Of a stretch of 64,000 bases of DNA, positions 36,054-42,665 are shown piece after piece. The stretch is from contig NZ_JYOO01000007.1 in the NCBI RefSeq assembly GCF_000956595.1, positions 62,001 through 126,000 of the forward strand. The letters are read 5' to 3'. A model generated the notes under the pieces. The model saw only the letters and a program-made list of their open reading frames with translations. It was not told where the DNA came from and did no database searches. Numbering within the stretch: position 1 is the first letter of the stretch; every line of letters starts with the position of its first letter. The DNA is from Priestia aryabhattai B8W22. GTDB lineage: Bacteria > Bacillota > Bacilli > Bacillales > Bacillaceae_H. A program made the position numbers and the translations under genes.

Positions 36054-36518
36054 TTACATCTCCTTTAATGGCTTTCCTTCAGGATATTCTTTCGTTTCTA
36101 ACTGATCTCCAATCCATTTTGTTCCGTCTTCCCAAAATTCCTTTTTCCAAATCGGCACAATTTGCTTAATACGTTCAATAGCATACTCGTTTGCTTCATA
36201 AGCTGTTTTGCGGTGCGGAGAAGAAACAGCAATAACTACTGCAACTTCTGTTATATCAAGCTTTCCGATTCGATGAGTAATAGCTGTCAAAGCATCGGGC
36301 CACTTTTCCTGAATTTCGTCACCAATTTGGCTAAGCATTTTCACTGCCATTGGCACATAAGCTTGATATTCAAGAGAGAGCGTCTTCTTGCCTTTTGTAA
36401 ATTCTCTTACTGTTCCAATAAATGTCGTAATAGCTCCCGCGTCTCTTCTAGAAACTTTTTTAATTATTTCATCTACGGCAATTGGCTGATTTACTACTTC
36501 AAATAAGTGATGGTTCAT
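36054..36518 (-). CDS. moaE: Molybdopterin synthase catalytic subunit MoaE
   Basis: A 154-residue MoaE. The conserved GAITTFIGTVREFTKG is near residue 28, HRIGKLDITEVAVVIAVSSPHR near 87, and the lysine pair in PIWKKEFWEDG near 130 contacts the MoaD tail and pterin. It inserts the two dithiolene sulfurs into the precursor. The ATG overlaps the mobB stop by four bases (ATGA). Confidence 0.95.
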   Translation of the reverse strand: MNHHLFEVVNQPIAVDEIIKKVSRRDAGAITTFIGTVREFTKGKKTLSLEYQAYVPMAVKMLSQIGDEIQEKWPDALTAITHRIGKLDITEVAVVIAVSSPHRKTAYEANEYAIERIKQIVPIWKKEFWEDGTKWIGDQLETKEYPEGKPLKEM

Positions 36519-37042
36519 CTTATTTCCCCCACTTCTTTCAATAAAAAATTAAGATAAAGCTCGTCTTCTTGTAAGTGAAACATTGGATATGCTTGCTGCA
36601 CTTCTTTTTTAAGCGGAACGTGACTAATCACGCATATAATATTGGTTAGAGAGGAAAGCAGAAAAAGATCTTCTTCACTTCGAATCAAGACTGCTTTTGG
36701 ATAGGATTCTTTTTTATATCCTTCAACAAAAATGACATCTGGCGAGAAAAATTGATAAAAATCAATCAGCTTTTTTAAGCTCCAGTCTTTACTGTTTGCC
36801 GTAAGCTGAAGGATTCCACCTCCTTCTACACCCGCCACATCGGCACCTGCTTGCTGGTGGCGATGACTGTCTTTTAGCTCACTGCTGCTATCTGGAAGTC
36901 CGCCGTGTCCATGGTGCTTAATAGAACCTACACGTAGATCGAATTGTTTCGCTTTTTTAATTAGCTTTTCCACTAAAGTAGTTTTTCCGCTGTTTTGAAA
37001 TCCAACTACTTGTAAAACAGTGCAACGTGCTACCAAGGCCAT
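36515..37042 (-). CDS. mobB: Molybdopterin-guanine dinucleotide biosynthesis protein MobB
   Basis: A 175-residue P-loop GTP-binding protein: Walker A GFQNSGKTTL near residue 14, SIKHHGHGG near 40, and VEGYKKESYPK near 120. MobB assists MobA in attaching GMP to molybdopterin. Its start overlaps the end of moeA by 13 nt. A GGGGAAG site precedes the ATG. Confidence 0.92.
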   Translation of the reverse strand: MALVARCTVLQVVGFQNSGKTTLVEKLIKKAKQFDLRVGSIKHHGHGGLPDSSSELKDSHRHQQAGADVAGVEGGGILQLTANSKDWSLKKLIDFYQFFSPDVIFVEGYKKESYPKAVLIRSEEDLFLLSSLTNIICVISHVPLKKEVQQAYPMFHLQEDELYLNFLLKEVGEIR

Positions 37043-38295
37043 TCACTTCCCCGCACGTCATCTAGCAATAAGACGTCAACCAGCATTCCTTCTTTGTACC
37101 CTCTCGTCCCTCCGGGAAATATAATTAACGTATCCGCATGAGCTAAGGAAGAAACAGCACTAGATTTTGTAAAGCTTAATGGAGAAGCAATCAGCTGTCC
37201 TTTTCTGTATGAAAGCCTGCCAGATACAAAGCGCATAAAAGGATTTGGCTTTAAGAAGTCTTTTCCTAATAAAGCTTTTTCTTTCCGAAGATGAGGGGTT
37301 TTTTTACCCGCATATGTACTAATTACCGGACGAGCCAGAAGTTCAAAACCGACATAGCACGCTGTAGGATTTCCCGATAGGCCAAATAGAAGCTTCTCTT
37401 CCATACGAGCAACCGTTGTTACACTTCCTGGTCTCATCGCTATTTTGTTAAAAAGAACTTCCGCTTTTAATTGCTTATACACCTCTGGTAGATAATCATA
37501 GTCTCCTACTGAAACACCGCCCGTTGTAATCAGCATGTCCACTTCTGATAGCGCAGCTTTTACCGCGCTGTAGCACTGACTTAAATCATCGGGCATAATA
37601 CCAAAATAGTTTACTTCTCCTCCGGCTTTTTCAATTTGCGCACGAAGCATATGAGCATTGCTATTACGAATTTTTCCTCGCTGAACAGGATCACGTACTT
37701 CCACTAGTTCACTTCCCGTTGCAAGTAATCCAACTACAGGCTTTTTGAAGACAGCTACGTTACTATAGCCAAACGTGGCTAAAAGAGCAGCTACTCCTGG
37801 AGTGATATACGTTCCTTTTGAAGCTAACACGGTCCCTTTTGTTGTTTCTTCCCCTTGAAAAGAAATGTTATCTCCGCTGTTAAACGAACGCTTGATTTGA
37901 ACGATCGGCTGGTTGTCTTTTGTATATTCTTTTGTTACTTCAAGCATTGCCACCGCATCGCAGCCTTTTGGAATAGGAGCTCCTGTCATAATACGCACAG
38001 CCTGCATCGCGTTGACTGTATGTTCAAAAACAGAACCCGCTCCTATTTCTCCTCGAACATCCAGTTCTATTGGATGAAGTGATGATGCTTTCTTTGTATC
38101 TTGTGACCGAATGGCAAAACCATCGTATGGAGAACGATTAAAAGCAGGAATATCATGATCTGCCATTAAATCTTCTGCTAAAAATCTGCCGTGAGCTTCT
38201 TCAAGCGCAATAATTTCTTGCTTTCCGCTTTTGACATACTGCATCACTCGCCCAACGCATTCTCCGACAGGGATAGGAGTTCGCTTTTCTCTCAT
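37030..38295 (-). CDS. moeA: Molybdopterin molybdenumtransferase MoeA
   Basis: A 421-residue MoeA that inserts molybdate into adenylylated molybdopterin. FNRSPYDGFAIR near residue 58, MTGAPIPKGCDAV near 110, TTGGVSVGDYDYL near 245 and LSGNPTACYVGFE near 300 are family signatures. I start at ATG 38295, with AAAGGAG seven bases upstream; an in-frame TTG at 38316 lies across the moeB stop. It is second in the moeB-moeA-mobB-moaE-moaD operon. Confidence 0.92.
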   Translation of the reverse strand: MREKRTPIPVGECVGRVMQYVKSGKQEIIALEEAHGRFLAEDLMADHDIPAFNRSPYDGFAIRSQDTKKASSLHPIELDVRGEIGAGSVFEHTVNAMQAVRIMTGAPIPKGCDAVAMLEVTKEYTKDNQPIVQIKRSFNSGDNISFQGEETTKGTVLASKGTYITPGVAALLATFGYSNVAVFKKPVVGLLATGSELVEVRDPVQRGKIRNSNAHMLRAQIEKAGGEVNYFGIMPDDLSQCYSAVKAALSEVDMLITTGGVSVGDYDYLPEVYKQLKAEVLFNKIAMRPGSVTTVARMEEKLLFGLSGNPTACYVGFELLARPVISTYAGKKTPHLRKEKALLGKDFLKPNPFMRFVSGRLSYRKGQLIASPLSFTKSSAVSSLAHADTLIIFPGGTRGYKEGMLVDVLLLDDVRGSEWPW

Positions 38296-38312
38296 TTTTT
38301 TCACTCCTTTAC

Positions 38313-39329
38313 TCAACCTAATAAACGATAATATAAGCTTCTCGCAAATTGAATATCATTCGTTCCATGAATAAACACACGGCCATCTTGAAAAATAACA
38401 AAGCGCTGCTCTGGAAGCTGACATGACAGAAGATATGGATTGCGGTCTACTTTCCCTTGGTTTTTTAATCGTTTTTCCAATTCATCGAAGTTGTACGAAT
38501 GACGCTGCGAGGGTCTGATTTGAACCGTTTCTCTGCCGCACAGAACTTCTGTTTTAAGCTGATTTTCATATGCTAAGTACGGATATGTTCGGGTCGATCC
38601 GCAAGAAGAACATTCATGACTTTTCATTTTACCCGTCTTAAATTCAGCGTGCTGATTATTCCAGACGTCAAAAGTTAGGAATGTCTGTCGCAAAGCTTCA
38701 ACATCTCCGACTAAAATTTTTAATGCTTCGGTTATTTGATAGGCTGCCACGATTTGAACAGCTGGACTGATAATTCCTGCTGTCTCACACGTTTCTCCTC
38801 CCACAGGGATCTTTTTTAGTATACAGTGCAGGCAAGGCGTTACATTTGGGATAATCGTATAAGTGGTGCCATAGCTGCCGACACATGAGCCATATATCCA
38901 AGGCACCTCATGCTTATGTGACAAATCATTTAAAATAAAGCGAATATCGAAATTGTCTGTTGCATCAATGATCACATCAGCTGTTTGGACGATACTTTCT
39001 AAATTAGCAGGCTGAGCATCCATCACCAGCGCTTCGATCTTCACTTCTGTGTTTATTTGACGCAAACGATTTTTTGCTGCTACAGCTTTAGGTAGTTTGT
39101 TTTGCGCATCTTGTTCTGTATAAAGCTGCTGACGCTGTAGATTACTCCATTCTACATAATCGCGATCTACCAGCGTCAATTTTCCAATTCCAGCACGCAC
39201 GAGAGCTTCTGCGCTGGCGCTGCCTAGAGCCCCTGCACCTACAACTAAAACATGCTTACTTCTAATTTGCTGCTGCCCTTTGTTTCCAACGGGCTGGAAA
39301 AGCTTCTGACGTGAATAACGTTCTGTCAC
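38313..39329 (-). CDS. moeB: Molybdopterin-synthase adenylyltransferase MoeB (ThiF/HesA family)
   Basis: A 338-residue E1-like enzyme that adenylates the MoaD C-terminus. ATP-binding GAGALGSASAEALVRAGIG near residue 29, catalytic-region DATDNFDIRFILND near 124 and paired zinc cysteines (CLHC near 168-171 and CSSC near 240-243) are seen. A C-terminal ~70-residue tail follows, as in B. subtilis MoeB. The GTG at 39329 has AAGGGAG upstream and gives the normal family length; the frame is open for seven more codons. It heads the cofactor operon; its target MoaD is the last gene. Confidence 0.88.
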   Translation of the reverse strand: MTERYSRQKLFQPVGNKGQQQIRSKHVLVVGAGALGSASAEALVRAGIGKLTLVDRDYVEWSNLQRQQLYTEQDAQNKLPKAVAAKNRLRQINTEVKIEALVMDAQPANLESIVQTADVIIDATDNFDIRFILNDLSHKHEVPWIYGSCVGSYGTTYTIIPNVTPCLHCILKKIPVGGETCETAGIISPAVQIVAAYQITEALKILVGDVEALRQTFLTFDVWNNQHAEFKTGKMKSHECSSCGSTRTYPYLAYENQLKTEVLCGRETVQIRPSQRHSYNFDELEKRLKNQGKVDRNPYLLSCQLPEQRFVIFQDGRVFIHGTNDIQFARSLYYRLLG

Positions 39330-39490
39330 TCTTTTCTCTCCCTTTCTCATTCAATCTCTGACTTCACTATCTATTCCTTCGTCAAAGATATTTCTTTAAA
39401 AACATGCTATTATACACATAAAGCTAAGCTGCTTTACGGACGCTTACGTGCATAAATATACAAATATATTTTGATGGAGGTATTTAATAA

Positions 39491-40060
39491 ATGTCCATTG
39501 CCGGCATTGTATTAGCAGGAGGAAAATCTTCTCGCTATGGTCAACCAAAAATGTTTGAAACCTATAACAAGAAATCATTTTACGAATATAGTATAGATGC
39601 ATTAAAAGAAAATCACGTCACACCTATACTTGTGTCTACCAACCAAGATTTACTCCCTTATTTTCAAAGAAAAGATGTTGCATTTGCAGTTGAAAAATGC
39701 CCGTATCAAGGACCTTTGTATGCAATTCATCATGCTTTAACTGCCATCGATTGCTGCGCTGAATGGTTCTTTATTCTTTCTTGTGATATTCCTTTTATTA
39801 ATGCTGAGTTTGTTCATCACATGATCACACTGACTCAAACGGACTCACCTGACATTGTTCTTCCTGTTCAGCCTGATCACATTCACCCGCTTCTAGCACT
39901 CTATCACCGTAGAACGCTTCCTCTTATTGAACAACTCGTTACACAAGGTGAAAGAAGGCTTACACAATTGTTAAACCAAGCAAACGTCCTTCGCGTGCCT
40001 TTTTCAGCAGAAGATCCCACTTTTATAAATGTGAATCACCGCAGTGATTGGCATTTATAA
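39491..40060 (+). CDS. mobA: Molybdenum cofactor guanylyltransferase MobA
   Basis: A 189-residue nucleotidyltransferase. The GTP-binding LAGGKSSRYGQPK is at residues ~7-19, and the metal-binding DIPF lies in LSCDIPFINAEF near 97. It links GMP to Mo-molybdopterin to make the dinucleotide cofactor used by oxidoreductases of the formate dehydrogenase class. Unlike its neighbours it is on the plus strand, ending 12 bases from the convergent moaA. GGAGG precedes the ATG. Confidence 0.92.
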   Translation: MSIAGIVLAGGKSSRYGQPKMFETYNKKSFYEYSIDALKENHVTPILVSTNQDLLPYFQRKDVAFAVEKCPYQGPLYAIHHALTAIDCCAEWFFILSCDIPFINAEFVHHMITLTQTDSPDIVLPVQPDHIHPLLALYHRRTLPLIEQLVTQGERRLTQLLNQANVLRVPFSAEDPTFINVNHRSDWHL

Positions 40061-40072
40061 AGCTTTTTTGAA

Positions 40073-41101
40073 TTATCCACCAATATGAGACATTTCCACT
40101 TTCTCAGCACCTTGGACTTGTCTTCCGTTAGCTCGCTCATCTGAATAACGATCTTTCCGATGATTCCAGATATCAGAAATGGTGTCACAAACAGTATGAT
40201 CAGATGCTTCTGATCGTATCAGTTTCCGGAGGTCGTACCCTTTTGACGCAAACAAACAGGTATAGAGCTTTCCTTCAGCCGATACTCTTGCGCGTGAACA
40301 AGTGGAACAGAATGAATCTGTGACAGATGAAATGATACCAATTTCCTCTTCTGTTCCGACGTACCGATACCTGGTGGCTACTTCTCCCTTATAATGAGGC
40401 GGAATTTCTTCAAGAGGCATTTCTTGTCCAACTATATCAAGAATTTGTTTCTTTGTTATAACCTCATCCATTTTCCATCCGTTTGAATTTCCCACATCCA
40501 TGTATTCAATAAAGCGCAGCATATGTTTTTTGCCTTTAAAATATTGAGCCATCGGAAGGATATCCTGCTCGTTCTTGCCTTTTTGGACAACCATGTTTAT
40601 TTTGACTGAAATTCCCACAAGAGCTGCTGCCTCTATTCCTTCTAATACTCGCTTTACGCTTCCTCGGTTTCCATTCAACTCTTGAAATCTCACTTCATCA
40701 AGCGAGTCTAGGCTGACGGTTACTCTTGATAACCCCGCTTTTGATAAGGCTTCTGCATGCTTCTTTAACAGTGAGCCGTTTGTTGTGATGGCAATATCAT
40801 CTATCCCCTCAATTTGCTTCAGACGATTGATTAGATCTGGCAAGCCTTTTCTTAGCAGTGGCTCTCCTCCAGTTATACGCACTTTTTTTACTCCTAGCGA
40901 TGCGAATAATCTAGTGAGTCTCTCTAATTCATCAAACGAAAGAATGTTTTCGGCAGGTAAAAATGGATAGTCTGCCCCAAAAATCTCTTCAGGCATACAA
41001 TATCGACAGCGAAAGTTACAGCGGTCTGTTACGGACAAACGCAAGTCTCGCAAAGGACGCTTTAACGTATCAACTATAGCGTCGTATGACATCTGCCTCA
41101 T
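40073..41101 (-). CDS. moaA: GTP 3',8-cyclase MoaA (radical SAM)
   Basis: A 342-residue radical SAM enzyme, first step of molybdopterin synthesis. The N-terminal SAM cluster motif is DRCNFRCRYC (C-x3-C-x2-C), the C-terminal substrate cluster is FCSTCSRARVSAEGKLYTC, and the protein ends in the conserved Gly-Gly. Its partner MoaC is not in the window. The start is uncertain: two ATGs nine bases apart lie behind a GAGAGG site. It is 37 nt downstream of fdhD and probably co-transcribed. Confidence 0.93.
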   Translation of the reverse strand: MRQMSYDAIVDTLKRPLRDLRLSVTDRCNFRCRYCMPEEIFGADYPFLPAENILSFDELERLTRLFASLGVKKVRITGGEPLLRKGLPDLINRLKQIEGIDDIAITTNGSLLKKHAEALSKAGLSRVTVSLDSLDEVRFQELNGNRGSVKRVLEGIEAAALVGISVKINMVVQKGKNEQDILPMAQYFKGKKHMLRFIEYMDVGNSNGWKMDEVITKKQILDIVGQEMPLEEIPPHYKGEVATRYRYVGTEEEIGIISSVTDSFCSTCSRARVSAEGKLYTCLFASKGYDLRKLIRSEASDHTVCDTISDIWNHRKDRYSDERANGRQVQGAEKVEMSHIGG

Positions 41102-41138
41102 CTCTCCTCTCTCTAGCTGTCAGCTTCTCCACAGCAGA

Positions 41139-41936
41139 TTAACTTTCTCTTAAAATTCTTTCCGGACATGTATAAATATTCAACGAATCATTTCGAATAA
41201 ATCCTACCGTTGTAATTCTCAATTCTTCTGCTAGATTTAAAGCAAGTTCAGTCGGAGCGGATTTTGAAAGAACGATTTCACACCCGATTTTCGCTACTTT
41301 CAACAAAATTTCTGAAGAAATTCGGCCGCTGAAAACGACTACTTTATCCCTAATTGAAATATGGTTTTTTAAGCAATACCCGTATAGTTTATCTAAAGCA
41401 TTATGCCTACCAATGTCCATTCTGCTAAGCATGAAACCATTCTTATCACAAATGGCAGCGTTATGAACGCCACCCGTTTCTTGAAACGTAGCAGCAGATT
41501 GCTGCAGCTTATTCATCAATTGAAAACAATCCTTAATTGAAAGTTCGACCAATATATCATTCATTTTTTTAGCAGTCAGCGCATCATTTATAAAGACAAA
41601 CCCTTGTCTGCTCGCCCCGCAGCAAGACGTGATATATCGTTTATTTTGAAGGTTTTGAAAATAAGGGTTTAATTTATCTATTGTAACATGAACATACCCT
41701 TCTTTTTCTTGAACCCATATGTTTTTAATGTCTTTGTATTCTCGAATAACCCCTTCAGATGCTAAATAGCCAATTACCATATCTTCAATGTATTGAGGGC
41801 TACATACCATCGTGACAAACTCTTCTTCGTTAATTTTCACAGTCACAGGAAACTCCGTTACAATTTTATCTTCCACGCTTTCCATTTCACCATTTTTAAA
41901 TTTAAGAACTGTACGCTTCTTAACGGTTGAATTCAT
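41139..41936 (-). CDS. fdhD: FdhD sulfurtransferase for formate dehydrogenase
   Basis: A 265-residue FdhD. The conserved cysteine pair is in TSCCGASRQG near residue 105 and DIGRHNALDKLYG near 175 forms the cofactor-binding core. FdhD passes sulfur from a cysteine desulfurase to the bis-MGD cofactor of formate dehydrogenase-type enzymes, which needs the terminal sulfido ligand. It is divergent from the oxidoreductase gene and followed by moaA. AAGGAG precedes the ATG. Confidence 0.93.
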   Translation of the reverse strand: MNSTVKKRTVLKFKNGEMESVEDKIVTEFPVTVKINEEEFVTMVCSPQYIEDMVIGYLASEGVIREYKDIKNIWVQEKEGYVHVTIDKLNPYFQNLQNKRYITSCCGASRQGFVFINDALTAKKMNDILVELSIKDCFQLMNKLQQSAATFQETGGVHNAAICDKNGFMLSRMDIGRHNALDKLYGYCLKNHISIRDKVVVFSGRISSEILLKVAKIGCEIVLSKSAPTELALNLAEELRITTVGFIRNDSLNIYTCPERILRES

Positions 41937-41951
41937 GTGATGTCTCCTTTT

Positions 41952-42296
41952 TTAAATAATGTTTTTATCAAAAACGAATACGGAAACCGCTATATTTTCT
42001 TTTATTTTCATATCTGAAAATAAATTAATCAGCTTTGCTCCTACCAATTCTTCTAGCCCTTCCGGCGGATTCGATGCATATACATCTTGGATCATTTTTG
42101 TTCGAGCTAGATGAACCATGTCACATCCTTCAGAAGTGCTTGCAATAAATGTTTCTGTCGGAGTTAAATTTCCATACAGTGTTGAGACAGCCATATTTTC
42201 AACAAAAACCGTATGTATTCTTTCCGGCCCTTTTCCAAATAAATCTTTTCGAAGCTTCCGAATAATATCATTAAATTCATGAATAGTTTTTGACAT
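41952..42296 (-). CDS. DUF2294 (MpsC-like) protein
   Basis: A 114-residue soluble protein of the DUF2294 family, which includes MpsC of the staphylococcal MpsABC system for CO2/bicarbonate or membrane-potential support. Conserved stretches are GKGPERIHTVFVENMAV and MVHLARTKMIQD. I start at ATG 42296 (GGGAGAG, 8 nt upstream); the frame is open 13 codons further. It is 15 nt upstream of fdhD in the same direction and divergent from the oxidoreductase, so it may serve that enzyme, which could make CO2. Function not established. Confidence 0.75.
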   Translation of the reverse strand: MSKTIHEFNDIIRKLRKDLFGKGPERIHTVFVENMAVSTLYGNLTPTETFIASTSEGCDMVHLARTKMIQDVYASNPPEGLEELVGAKLINLFSDMKIKENIAVSVFVFDKNII

Positions 42297-42436
42297 AATC
42301 AACGCTCTCCCACCGATTAAAATTAAATTGTGCATTTTATTCCTACAGTTTTTTTATCATAAATCAACACTTCGAAAAATAAAAGCCTAAAATCTTTGCA
42401 GCAAAATTTTTGAAGAGAGTTCAGTATTTAAAAAAG

Positions 42437-42465
42437 TTGTGCATTTAAAAACGTAGCGATATAAT
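42437..42465 (+). promoter_or_regulatory. Promoter of the oxidoreductase leader
   Basis: TTGTGC (42437-42442), 17-nt spacer, TATAAT (42460-42465). The transcript would start near 42472 and carry a leader of about 190 nt. Confidence 0.78.
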
Positions 42466-42471
42466 TATAAA

Positions 42472-42665
42472 TAACCGAGATGGAATAATAATAATAATAA
42501 TGAATTGTTATTACTCTATCACTTTTTCTTAACGATATAAATGGGCCGGATTGGCATATTAGTAAGACCTGCTAGTAAACTATTCCACCATGATTGCACT
42601 TCCCTTATTTAATTAGGCGTGTGTATTCATGGTGGTTTTTTGTTTTATATAAAGGAGGAAAACAA
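42472..42665 (+). promoter_or_regulatory. Structured leader of the oxidoreductase gene, riboswitch-like, class unknown
   Basis: The leader can form a helix between TGGAATA (42481-42487) and TATTCCA (42581-42587), enclosing about 93 nt with the GGGCCGGATTGGCATATTAG segment and a TAGTAA repeat. The 3' strand of that helix shares CCA (42585-42587) with the 5' arm of the terminator that follows, so only one can form at a time. That is the usual logic of an attenuating riboswitch. I do not recognise a known aptamer (not Moco, SAM, purine, T-box, c-di-GMP or fluoride type). Confidence 0.6.
42585..42646 (+). terminator. Attenuator hairpin just before the oxidoreductase ribosome site
   Basis: CCACCATGA (42585-42593) pairs with TCATGGTGG (42627-42635), one mismatch, then five more pairs (TGCAC with GTGTA); TTTTTT follows at 42636-42641. 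It ends only 9-10 nt before the AAAGGAGG site, so it must act on this gene. Confidence 0.85.

Noticed and set aside
42484-42500. Trinucleotide (AAT)n run in the oxidoreductase leader
   Set aside because: Only five to six units in AT-rich sequence; I do not treat it as a phase-variable microsatellite, though it could influence leader folding.
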